A stretch of DNA of 36,036 nucleotides, taken from NCBI GenBank assembly GCA_958430865.1, contig CAUDNR010000082.1, forward strand, positions 1,600-37,635. Direction: 5' to 3'. The notes under the pieces were generated by a model. It was not told the DNA's origin and searched no databases. It saw nothing but the letters and a program-made list of their open reading frames with translations. Both the position numbers and the translations under genes were made by a program. This document shows positions 19,280-29,155 of this stretch, one piece after another (position 1 is the stretch's first letter; each line of letters starts with the position of its first letter). The stretch is from Entrophospora sp. SA101. Lineage: Eukaryota; Glomeromycota; Glomeromycetes; Entrophosporales; Entrophosporaceae.

Positions 19280-20962
19280 TCACAAATGGGCAAATATTCT
19301 GGTAAAGCTTTTGTAATCCAAAGGTGGTGTTGTTAATGCTAAAATGGATAAAGCTCTAATTTCTTCTAAAATATCTGCTTTCTTGGTTTTCAATAAATTG
19401 AATTCAGCAAAAGGTCCATTAGCAATTTCCCGAGCTTTGACCACTCCAAAATTAATTGCTTCAAAAAGAAAATGTTGATATTTTTGTATACTTGGTAATT
19501 TCTTGAAATAAATTCCCAAAATTGCCTTAATATCTAAGTATTGAAAACCTTTTCCACCTTCATAACATTGAACTTTATTTAATCCTGCTGGACTGGACCT
19601 TTTCACTACATCAACCACATGACCCACACAATCTACTTTTGTTCTTCTGTAGAGTTTTTTAATCATGCCAAAATTACCATCACATTTGAATTTGATATGT
19701 CCTGGACCATGAAATTTAATTCAATAGTTTCATAATAACCAAATATAAATAAAACCAAATTGTTACATTGTTTTTATTTTGTCCCCAGCATTAACACAAG
19801 TAATCTTTAAATGCTTTTCACCCTTATTTAATCTCTTAATTCCATCAAAGATCATACTAAGTGTACCATTGGGGCCTTTACCTATAATTTTAACTTCATC
19901 AAGAACATAATTAATTTGTTCCCTTACTGCTTCATCTTGAATACCAAATAAATGGACTTTATGAGGACTGAGATAATATATTTTACTTATTTGTTGATCA
20001 GAATGAGACACATAAACATTTTGGGCTCACTCATAACTATAATGTGCAGTGGCATCAATACTGAAATATGGTGTTTTACCCTTTGAATAATTTTGATTAT
20101 TCAATTTTCTTTGTTCCTCAGCTAATTTAGTATTTTTATTGTAATAATTTCTTTCTAATCTTGCCCTGGACAGATGTTCTTTGAATCTTTTGAGCAGATC
20201 TTTGGCTTCTTCCTCTTGGTGAGCATTGTAATGTAAACCATTTCGAAAATGTTGACAAATATCACACAAGTCAGTCCTTGGACTCATAATTTGAATTTCT
20301 AGTGTCAATTGATGTCACAACTTTCTGAAAGCATCATATTTCAAAGATTTTAATTTGCTATCTTCTTCTAGACCAGCCAGAAAATCTCTATACACTGGTT
20401 TATAACTCATTTCAGCTGGTAAGAATATAACTGATTGGGTTATCCTATTGATACTTCCTGGACTTGGTAATCCATGAACTACTGCATAATTTTCCAGAAA
20501 ATTCTTTACAATTTCAGCAACATTTTTATCAATCACCATCTTTGTTTTTCATTGAGGCATTCTTTTTATGTTTCCATGAACTCTTGGTATAAGTCCATTG
20601 TTTATTATATGGTTTCTGATATTTTCAAAATAAGTCCTGCCAATCCCCAACATATTGAGGTAAGTTTCTTGACAAAGAAGTGTATTGTGATCCCAATGAT
20701 AGAAAGTTCTTTTATTAGATCTAGTTTTCTTTTTAAGGCGTCTACTAGTGCTTATTGATCCACCATCCATTGCTTTAAGTTGGGCCATTAAAAATATGTC
20801 TTGTTCTGTTTTAGAAAGAGCTTGAAAGGATTCTCTTAATTCTGCAAATTCTTCCTTAGGAATTCTCAAAGAGCAACCACATTTACAACCTTTTTCTAAA
20901 AAATCAATGGCTTTTTGATATTCATTAGAACCATGATATTTATTATTACTTTTCATATACAC
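19280..20962 (-). pseudogene. Broken DDE-like transposase gene, unnamed multi-copy family
   Basis: Five consecutive minus-strand blocks read as one protein. Block 1 (20962-20549) contains EKGCKCGCSLRIPKEEF and RVHGNIKRMPQ. Block 2 (to 20315) ends SLKYDAFRKL. Block 3 (to 20027) starts LTLEIQIMSPRTDLCDICQH and ends FSIDATAHYSYE. Block 4 (to 19763) reaches KHLKITCVNAGDKIKTM. Block 5 (to 19280) starts HGPGHIKFKCDGNFGMIKKL and includes YRRTKVDC. Three TGA stops separate blocks 1-4 without any frame change. Single-base shifts near 19795 and 19700 disturb the motif NCWGQNKNN and the step FMVPGH. The first aspartate (FSIDA), the N-C-GQNKNN site and the GH-KF site suggest an RNase H-fold enzyme. I know the family as a widespread uncharacterised one in Rhizophagus and some animals; the superfamily is unassigned. 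It is dead as read. Confidence 0.7.
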
Positions 20963-21980
20963 TTATCCCTATATATACAATTTTATGTTCACTTTGTAGG
21001 TATTCATTTATTTTAAAATTGAAGAGATTCTAAATTTGAGTGGATCTGCAAAGAAATATCAGAAATATTTTCAAGTATATATTCAATAATTGATTTAAAA
21101 AAGAAAATAAAAATCTTCAAATTGGTTCCATGAAAAATAATTATGTCTAGATTTAAATTATTTATTATTACTAAAAATAGATAAGATAAAATCGTGGAAA
21201 TTATTATCTTGATACCTGTAATTTCTTGGTTGTAGTCAATAATTTAATTTTAGGGAAATTATTGTTATACTAAAAAAATAATTAAGGAAATTGTTTATTG
21301 TTTAAATTATTATTTTGAGATTGATTATACTAAAACAGTAAAATGTAATAAAAAATGTATTTATTTAATGATGTTTATATTATTTAAATTATAGAACATT
21401 ATAATATAACATATACTTTCATATTATATAAATAAACAATCGATTAATCAATTAACAAATTTTTGACTGATTCTAATTTCTATGTGTGATTAATTCAATC
21501 ATTAAACATTAAAGAAAGAAACAAACAATTTCAGAGTTAATGCCATTGCAAAAGTAGAATAAAATAATATTTTAAATATAATTATATAGATAAAAAACAA
21601 ACATGACTTAGCTTTTTTGTTGTTATTCAATCCTTTCCTTCTATGTGAATACATGCATCAATTAAATATTTGTGATGATATTGATGATTATGCAATACAT
21701 TTGATGACATAACAAACAATTGCATCACCCAAGTAATAAATAATACCAAGACCATGCAGAAATGAAACCTTTTAAGAACTTGATTTCGAAACAATAATGT
21801 GTGTGTCTATTCAGAATCTTTGGGATTCGCAAAAATGAATAAATGAATAAGGAAGATCAGAAAAAAAATATTTTTCTTTTTTCCAATTATATAGTTCCTT
21901 ATGAATTGTAAATCTGATGATAATAACAAGTGTCAGATTTAATAAAATTTCCTGTCACAAATTTGCAAAATGTGCAATTA
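20963..21980. other. Gap without a recognisable gene
   Basis: AT-rich sequence upstream of the broken DDE-like gene; it may contain the element's 5' end, but I found no matching inverted repeat on the far side at 19240-19280. Confidence 0.4.
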
Positions 21981-22982
21981 AGCACTTTTCAGCACCATGG
22001 AATTTTTTCATTTCCACAGGTGAAAGCATCTTAAACATATTGGAAGGCTTTTATAAGGTAGACAAAACCTTCTTTATCTTCCCATCAAACCAGACTTGAA
22101 TGTTACCATACAGCATCAACTGCTGATGAGAGTTGGCACTTGTGTGATGCTTGCTTTGTGCTATCTTCCCCCAGAATAAAGTTATAAGATGGGCATCTGC
22201 AGTTGATACAAAATTCTGCAACTGAGGAAGTTGCAACCTGGGTTGCTGTTTTGTCAGGGAACACCAACCCTAGGGAAGGAACAATTTGGGCAAAAACCCA
22301 ATCCCTACTCTGTTTAAAAAACAATAAAATTGGTTAACCAAATTAAAAATTTACCAAAAAACAGAATTTCGAAAAATGATTAATTTGTACAGAACATACC
22401 AAAATTATGGCTTTTTTCTTGTTGGCCCTTTCCAAAAAGATTATTAAAAAGTGCAAAGAATTCCACTTTGTATGTCATTTAGTTGACAAAAATATTGAAA
22501 TATATAATCTATAGGACAGAGAACTATTTGGGCAAAAGCCCAGTAATTATAAATTAGGTTAATATCAAGAGAAACAGAATAATTAATCTGTATAGAAGAA
22601 ACACTATTTTACAGCTTTCCTCTTAACATCCAGGACCAAATGCAATTCCTAACACACTCTGAATTGTAATTTCTTCCCTGAGCTTGAAACAAGTTGCAGA
22701 TTCTCTTAATATTTCTCCAGAGTTGTGATTTGGTCACAGAGTCATCCTTACCCTAGAGGTAGGATCGTTGCAGGAAATTCAGCAGCCTCCTCTGGCCTGG
22801 TGCTGTAAGAAAAGATTGGTGAAAGTGTCCTTGATGATTGATACAGTCTCAGTAAACTCCAGGACCATGCTAAATCCCCTGGAATTCAGTTGCATCATTG
22901 TATCATCAGGGGGCGCAAGTCAGATTAGCCTTATACCCACATAAATAATTAGTGTACACATTTGTTGACTGTTCAACAATCT
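21981..22982. repeat. GC-richer interspersed repeat of unknown type
   Basis: Two blocks (about 21981-22320 and 22620-22930) have clearly higher GC and more balanced composition than their surroundings. Between them two related segments share TTTGGGCAAAARCCCA (22286-22301 and 22528-22543), each followed by A-rich sequence and CAGAAT...ATTAATYTGTA, pointing to a duplication. Minus-strand frames at 22324-22103 (with SRDWVFAQIVPSLGLVFPDK) and 22236-22051 overlap each other and look non-coding. Reversed, the right boundary begins TGTTGAACAGTCAACAAATG and contains GGGTATAAGGC, which could be one end of an LTR. I did not find the other. Confidence 0.4.
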
Positions 22983-23029
22983 TTTTTTTTTAAATTTTAA
23001 AAAATTTTTTTTTAAGATGTTGAATTATA
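22977..23029. repeat. AT-rich hairpin
   Basis: TTCAACAATCTTTTTTTTTT and AAAAAAAAATT...AAGATGTTGAA pair as an imperfect inverted repeat at the right border of the GC-richer block. Confidence 0.5.
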
Positions 23030-23285
23030 AAAAATTAAGAAAGCAAGCAGGAGGAGTAGCAGATGATTGTGGATAAGTGTTTATCATAATAATAAGAATG
23101 GTTGTTATTGCCACCACTTGTTGACACTCTAGTTTCTAATAATGAGGTAGCAGATTCAATTTCAAATTATATGTTAAAGAAATTGTACTACATTCATACA
23201 TTAATACACATATTCCAAATACATATCTTTGTTGTAGAATATACATCGTTATTATTATTTATGATGTTATTATTATAATTATCAG

Positions 23286-23495
23286 ATGGTGAATGTTCTG
23301 AACAAATCATCTGATAATTATATCATAAATAATAATGATATTCTAAACGAATCAACATTATCTGATAATTATAACGCCATAAATAATAACAATGTTCCAA
23401 ATGAATCAACATTAGCATCTGATAATTATAACATCATAAATAATAACAATGTTCCAAATGAATCAACATTACCATTTGATAATTATAATGTATGA
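23286..23495 (+). CDS. Asn-rich minisatellite open frame, possible first exon
   Basis: A frame of 69 codons starts at ATG 23286 and consists of three and a half copies of a roughly 20-residue unit of the form DNYNxINNNNVPNESTL. The unit lengths (about 57-63 bp) are multiples of three, so the frame survives the repetition. A possible donor (GTATGA) lies at 23489. Downstream, after a T-tract and AG at 23576, and again after GTAAGT...TTTATAG (intron about 23802-23870), lies a frame reading DSSSSPSLQ, Ser/Gln repeats and PQQFNDDE (23871-23961), which ends at a GTATAT donor. This may be one Asn/Ser-rich gene with a MITE inside, or only coding-like repeat DNA. Confidence 0.35.
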   Translation: MVNVLNKSSDNYIINNNDILNESTLSDNYNAINNNNVPNESTLASDNYNIINNNNVPNESTLPFDNYNV

Positions 23496-23590
23496 GTATT
23501 CCTGTTTATTAGTATGTCAATTTATTTTTATTTTTGTCAACTTATATATATACATATTTTTTTTTTTGAATCTTAGAGAAGGTATAATTA

Positions 23591-23729
23591 TACATGAAGT
23601 CGAAATTAAAACCCTAAAGTCGAAATGTTTTGACTTGAGGCAACTAGATAGTAAAAATCAGTTTCGACCTTATTTCTACCCTATTTTGACCAGATCTGCA
23701 AATGGTTGAAATAGTTTCGACTTCATGTA
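23591..23729. mobile_element. 139-bp MITE with TA target sites
   Basis: The ends TACATGAAGTCGAAA and TTTCGACTTCATGTA are perfect 15-bp inverted repeats. TA flanks both sides (23589-23590 and 23730-23731). Inside, AAGTCGAAATGTTTTGACTT is a second small inverted repeat using the same GTCGAAA word. No coding capacity. Confidence 0.75.
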
Positions 23730-23962
23730 TAGGTATGATCTCTGAATTAGGAGACAAATGGATTACAATGTTGGACCACCATATAAAAAATGCTGCCACC
23801 AAGTAAGTATAAACTGAAACATTAGTAGTAGACATAACATTTTATTTATTTATTTACTTATATTTATAGGACTCATCATCATCACCATCACTACAATCAT
23901 CATCACAATCATCATCACAATCATCATCACAACCGTCACCACAACAATTTAATGATGATGAG

Positions 23963-24521
23963 GTATATATATAATATAAAACTATAATTACAATTATATC
24001 TTAAAAATATTGATTTTTTTTTTCATTTTTTATATATAAGCAGAGTGTGCAAATTTGTGCCCATGACATTGTTTATAATAATGTTAAAGAATGTTATGGA
24101 TAGTGTTAGGAAATGGATTAACGATTGGATTAATGAATAAAAATATGCATGTATATATAATATTAAGATTGCATTTAAAATTGTATCATAAATATCAGAT
24201 ATTCTTGATAATTTAAATATTTGCAAAAATAAAGAATAATAATAATAAAATATAAAAATTATTATTTGCTTAATTTTAAACAGTCATTGTGAATATGTAG
24301 AATCTGATTTATGTTGTCCAAGTGATTTAATTAATTAACTAACTATATATATTGTTGGTTAGGTTAAGATACTAATTCAATCCTCACATATAATAATTAA
24401 TTTATCTTATTGTTGCCCAACCTCAAACCAGTAACAAGCTGTTACCCTTGGTTTTTGCAGATGTTACTTGGGTAATAGTGTAATTAATATTCATTAAAGA
24501 TCTCAGAATTTCTGTCTGTAT
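23963..24521. other. Gap without a recognisable gene
   Basis: AT-rich, with a minus-strand 67-codon frame (24226-24023) of low complexity. No feature can be supported. Confidence 0.4.
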
Positions 24522-24971
24522 TAGAGATGGGCAAAATTGCATTATGCATTATGCGCATAATGTCCCAATGAATAATGAATTGTGTAATGTTACACTTAAA
24601 AAAAAATATTACTATTTTATGCCTCCACTTGGTCTAATTTTACAAAGCTTGGCCATGAGGCCACTTATAAACAAGAAGGAGCTCAATGTAATTATTTTTC
24701 ACATAAATTGCTTGCTGCTTCAAGTCATTGTGAACAACACCTTAAAAAATGTACCAAAGTTTCATGTCATGTACTTAACAAACATTTTCAACAAAATCAA
24801 TCTGAGATTTCTACTTCCTCTTCCTCTTCTATCTCCTCTTCTTCTTTATCTCAAGCAGCCCATTTAGTTAACAACTCAATTTTTAGTTTTATTGATAGAA
24901 TTTAATAAATCATTTATAGAAAAGATCATCATGCGCATAATGCAAAAAAAAGTTGCATAATCCCATCTCTA
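24522..24971 (+). mobile_element. 450-bp hAT deletion derivative carrying a BED-finger remnant
   Basis: The ends TAGAGATGGGCAAAATTGCA and, reversed, TAGAGATGGGATTATGCAAC share a 10-bp perfect terminus and the nearby palindromic word ATGCGCAT / ATTATGCGCATAAT. Inside, the plus-strand frame at about 24622-24905 reads YASTWSNFTKLGHEATYKQE, then GAQCNYF, ASSHCEQHLKKCTK. This is the BED-finger start of a hAT transposase (W..F, C, H..C) with the second cysteine replaced by Y. A Ser-rich stretch and a stop follow directly, so the catalytic core and C-terminus are deleted. Flanks GTCTGTAT and GTTGTAAA agree as an 8-bp duplication only if one base was lost. Confidence 0.75.
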
Positions 24972-25459
24972 GTTGTAAACTTGTTTCAAAAACAATAATT
25001 AATTCTATTGTTGATTTTTTAAATACTTGCTAATGCCAACTAATCAGAATCGCCAAAAGATAAAACAATGCTTTTCTTTTTCTTAAATAAACAATTCTCC
25101 ACTTCAAAAGAGATTGCACATATTGCATGATAAAAGTTTATCATGTGAAAAAAGGTATTTAAAATCACGCACATAGATCGATTTCAGAAAAAAAAAAATT
25201 TTTTTACCACCCAGCAAAAACAAAAAATTCCTTCCCAAAAAATTAAGTTTGAAAAACATAGATTTCTTCCTGATCATTGCAATTCAATGCATGATTGCAA
25301 AGAATAGTATATGAAACAAATCATTTGCCATACAACAAATTTTTGCTAAATATGGTGAATGCCAAAAACGAAGCACAACCAAACACAAAAGGAGATAGGG
25401 TTTGTATTCATGAATACCATTAGAGGTCATACAAGGTCACACACTATGAAAATCAAAGC
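24972..25459. other. Gap without a recognisable gene
   Basis: AT-rich with homopolymer tracts near 25187-25206. No feature can be supported. Confidence 0.4.
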
Positions 25460-25960
25460 AAGGATGGTGATTTTATGCAGCAATAAAATGTCAATTATGC
25501 ATGCAATAAAAGTTAATTATGCATAAATTATGCACCAAAAATTCCAATTATGCAATTATTTAAAAAATATATTTAATTGTATTTAAGAATTGAAATACAT
25601 CATATTTAATTTCTTTAATGAATCAATTGATAAATTCTGGTGATCACTATCCAAAAGAGAATTATATTCAGAAAAACTTCTCTCCACACTACAACTTGAA
25701 ATAGGAAGCCAAATGTAATCTAATGCAATTTTTGAAAATAGTGGTAATTGTTGTAACATACCTAACCAATATTGATTTAAGTCAAGATCATCTGAAGATG
25801 AATTGTATTCAAAACCACAATAAATTCCCCATTCTATAATTAATTCATTGCTTGGATTTTGTAATTCTGTTATTGCACTATAAGCATCAGGAAAATGGGT
25901 ACAAATATTATGTGTATATAATACACAATTGCAGGGATTAAGCATATAATATGCATACAA
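25460..25960 (-). pseudogene. hAT transposase C-terminal fragment with its element end
   Basis: The minus-strand frame ending at 25583 reads LGMLQQLPLFSKIALDYIWL, then PISSCSVERSFSEYNSLLDS, DHQNLSIDSLKKLNMMYFNS. This is the hAT C-terminal dimerisation domain, where LPxxxxIAxDxLxIPxSSxxxERxFS is the diagnostic core. Downstream of the stop, 25470-25560 repeats GCATAATT words. Around 25461 the sequence AAGGATGGTGATTTTATGCA resembles the right end of the element at 24522-24971, so it may be a relative. No upstream catalytic part follows; the frame instead runs into an inverted duplication at 25885. Confidence 0.7.
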
Positions 25961-26062
25961 ATCACGTATTTTTTTATGTATGCAAATTGTACATATATTA
26001 TATGCTTAATCCCTGCAATTGCATATTATATATGCATAATATTTGTACCCATTTTCCTGATG
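25885..26062. repeat. 178-bp inverted duplication (foldback)
   Basis: The left arm starts CATCAGGAAAATGGGTACAA and the right arm ends with the reverse, TTGTACCCATTTTCCTGATG. Further in, TTGCAGGGATTAAGCATATAAT faces ATTATATGCTTAATCCCTGCAA. The two arms pair over about 75-80 bases around an approximately 15-base AT-rich centre. The left arm is continuous with the hAT fragment; the right arm stops abruptly at 26062. Confidence 0.85.
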
Positions 26063-26480
26063 AATGTTGCGAGCATGCAGTCTGAATTTTCTTGTTTAGC
26101 ACTAGTTATTTATACTTGTAACCCACTAGATCTTCTTTCTAGTGACTTTTATTAAGTTGTTCTGGATTCCAAATCCCAAGTTAATTAAAGATTCCCAATA
26201 TATTCCCTGAATATAACCTATCTATATCTGACCTTAGTCCAGATAACCTGAGGATTTTGTGGATTTTCACTATATCACATGTTTAGATATAGTGACCTAT
26301 ATTCCAGCACTTAGTGGAGATAACAGGCTTTACCAATAATTAATTATTTTCTAGCTAGCTACTGATTTACACTGATTCCCTGTCCAATATTCTCCAAAGA
26401 CATCCCCTTGATAATATATATATCACTTAAGATAACAAATGAGACATTATAAAACTAATTGTGATTATAAAACTAAATTT
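26063..26480. other. Gap without a recognisable gene
   Basis: Slightly less AT-rich than its surroundings, with small inverted words (CACTAGA...TCTAGTG near 26127-26143; ATATCACATGTTTAGATATAGTGA near 26272). It precedes the second DDE-like gene and may be its 5' flank. No open frame is supported. Confidence 0.4.
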
Positions 26481-28568
26481 TGATCCCTGAAATTTTTGGT
26501 AATACCAATGTTCGCTTTGTCTGGTTTTGTTACGGTATGCCCCTTATAAGGTTGATAGTGCTTCAAATCAGCCTGTATTATATCTTAAAGATACTAAAAA
26601 AGAACTATGGGAGAAATTCTCAACAATATATCCCAATGGTTTTAAAAGGACAACCTTCATGAAAGAATTAAAAAGCCCAAGGTTTCAATATCAGGAAGAT
26701 CTTGGGGGTCTTTGTTCAATCTGTTGCAATTTATGGTTATGATGTTTTTGAAAATTTAATTGCTTTAGTTTCAGCAAGTAATATATATAGTGAACAAAAG
26801 GTTGGTTATGTATGTATGTATGTATGTATATTGTTTGTACAAAACATATTTATGTATAACAAATAATTTTTTGTTTTTGTCAATAAGTCAAATTTTATTA
26901 ATAGAATTGAACATCCATGAAGGCATATAAAAATAAATTATGAAAATGAAATCAAAATTGAAAATGATGGACAACCTCACCATGATCTCTGTATATCATG
27001 TTGTCTTGCATATGCTTTTGGTATCTGTACAGATTTACATGAAACAATTTGTTCTAATTGTAATGAATTTTGGATTTTATTCAAGGATTTATATGATATA
27101 CTTCAAAAAATATATTAGAAGATGCTCAAGATAAACTAATTTATTATCTTAGTCACCGAACTTGAAAGGTTTATCTAAATTCTCAATTTACTTTTAATCT
27201 TAGAGAACTTGATTATGATGGTGCTGTCTTGTTGGTAGATTACAAAATGAGAATTCTTCCAAAATCAGCTCATGAGACCAAAGAAAAATTTTTTTGAAAA
27301 AAAAGGTTGGACATTGCATAGTATTTTATTATATACTAAAAATCAAGAAGATACATTAGAGATCAATGCATATGATCATTGGTCCAATGACTCAAAACAA
27401 GATGCTTGGTTTACAGCATCTTCATTCCATGCAGTTATTACATCCTTAGAAAAAAACCCTAAATGGATTTCTATCTCAGATAATGGAGGACATTATCACA
27501 ACTTAGAATTGATGGTTATTTAAGTTACTGGCATGAGTGGTATGAAATAGAAGTTAGAAAGTGGACATTTTTGGAGCCAGGTGAAGCTAAAACCACTATA
27601 GATTCTCATCATGCCCAAGTAAGTGTATTTGTTTATTATCCACTGATTGAAATATTAATACTTGGTATATGTAAACTTGCACAAAGACTGCCTGAAATAT
27701 GACAGATATTATACCAATTTCAACACAATAATTATGTGTTTTATAAGATTGTACATGCAATCAGAAGATTTGTAAGTTTAGGGAATGACTTAAAAACAGG
27801 TAATGATATAGAATCAGCTGTTAAAAAACTTTGAGGAACTTCAATTGCTCATTTAGAACCTGAAAGAAATATAGAAAAGAGAGCGAAAACTTTAGCTGGT
27901 GTTTCAGATTTATATTTTTGGCAATGGCCAATTGGTGGAGAGTATAGTAGCTTCATATGTGGTCATGCATTACCTAATGTAGGAGATTGGGTAAACTTTT
28001 CACCAGCACAAATAAATGGTTTGGTTAAACAAAAAATTAACAAGCCAGAGCCCACATGTACATCACACTCCATTTCTAAAGAACAATGGAATATACCAAT
28101 TCCAGATATATTAGGTAAATACAACAATTATCTGAACATTATAAAATTTTATTAATTGAAATTATTTTTGACAAATTACAGGAAAAAAAATGTTGAAAGA
28201 TCCAAATCTAACAATGACACTGACAATGATAATTTAATTATGTGCAGTGTTGAAAATGAATTTCCACTTAAATCAGGGTGAGCAATTAAAAGAAACCAGG
28301 AATTTGGAAAAAGGGAGGAGGTAAGCATATACCAAAAGCTATTGTAGAAATTTTAAAATCCTATTTCACTTGGGGAATAATGATAAGAGTCAAAGGTTTA
28401 CACCAGAGGATATGCATAAAGAACTTATTGAAGAATCTGTTCATAATGCCCAATTTTCTCATGATGAAATTCCTAAGGTAGAAACTATACATAATTGGGT
28501 TTTCTAGATACTCAGCAGAAATGAAAAAAGATGTAGCTGATAAAATGTTAACAAATTACAATAAATGA
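26481..28568 (+). pseudogene. Second broken DDE-like transposase gene, formerly spliced, unnamed Rhizophagus-type family
   Basis: Consecutive frames carry one protein. 26527-26740: RYAPYKVDSASNQPVLYLKD ... REDLGGLC-like FQYQEDLGGLCSIC. 26950-27110: HHDLCISCCLAYAFGICTDL with HETICSNCNEF, which looks like a Cys-rich metal-binding segment. 27110-27290: LEDAQDKLIYYLSHRT, stop, then GAVLLVDYKMRILPKSA. 27300-27520: KKGWTLHSILLYTK ... SISDNGGHYHNLELM. 27525-27618: WHEWYEIEVRKWTFLEPGEA, KTTIDSHHAQ. The D of VDYKM, D of SDNGG and E of EPGEAKT are candidate DDE residues. An intron fits at 27619-27747 (GTAAGT...AAG) and another at 28112-28180. The C-terminal part (RFTPEDMHKELIEE, EIPKVETIHNW, YSAEMKKDVADKM) ends near 28568. 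Several stops and frame changes kill the gene. The family is known to me only as a repeated hypothetical protein. Confidence 0.65.
26807..26830. repeat. TATG tetranucleotide microsatellite
   Basis: About six TATG units interrupt the broken DDE-like gene just after the LIALVSASNIYSEQKVG segment. Confidence 0.85.
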
Positions 28569-28589
28569 ATTTTCAAGTAATTTATCATA

Positions 28590-29155
28590 TAATTATTTTA
28601 ATATTAATAACTTGCTTTTGGTGTGATCTAATTTCCTGCCCATTACAAGAACAATTATATGATTATTGATACAATCTTTAATAAAATTATAAATAAAGAA
28701 AATTATTTTAACTCTCCTGTAAATTATTCCCCAAGACTTAGTGATGACAGAAGAAATTACATGCCAAGTTTAATATTAACAACTTGCTTTTGCTGTGATC
28801 TAATTTCTTACAAGGAAGCAATTTATTTGAACTGTTATTATTAATAATACAATTTTTGATAAAATTATAAATACAGTAATAGAAAACAAGAAAATTATTT
28901 TAACTCTCCTGTAAATTATTTCACAGGACTTAATGATGACAGAAGAAATTATGTGGTCAAGTTTTGATCTAATTTTCCACCCACTATAAGAAATCAACTT
29001 TATTTGAATTGTTATTAATAATACATTCCTTAATAAAATTATAAATAATAGAAAACAAATTTTTATTTAGAAACAATAAAGAAAATTATTCGACTCTCCT
29101 GCAAATGATTTCCCAGGACTTTAATGATGATGGGAGAAATTACATGGTCAAGTTT
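28590..29155. repeat. Tandem repeat, three units of about 175-185 bp
   Basis: Each unit contains GATCTAATTT, an AATTGTTATTAATAATACA-type segment, AATAAAATTATAAATA, GAAAATTATTTTAACTCTCCTG and AGGACTTAATGATGACAGAAGAAATTA in diverged form. GATCTAATTT anchors fall at about 28625, 28797 and 28968, with a truncated fourth start at about 29140. It begins directly after the broken DDE-like gene and may be its terminal region. Confidence 0.8.

Noticed and set aside
20010..20550. Reading the three in-frame TGA codons as recoded Trp or Sec
   Set aside because: The same gene also has frame changes further on, and nothing else in the window suggests a non-standard code; decay is simpler.
23286..23495. 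Regularly spaced repeats that could suggest a CRISPR array
   Set aside because: The whole unit is repeated with no unique spacers, and the context is eukaryotic; it is a coding-type minisatellite.
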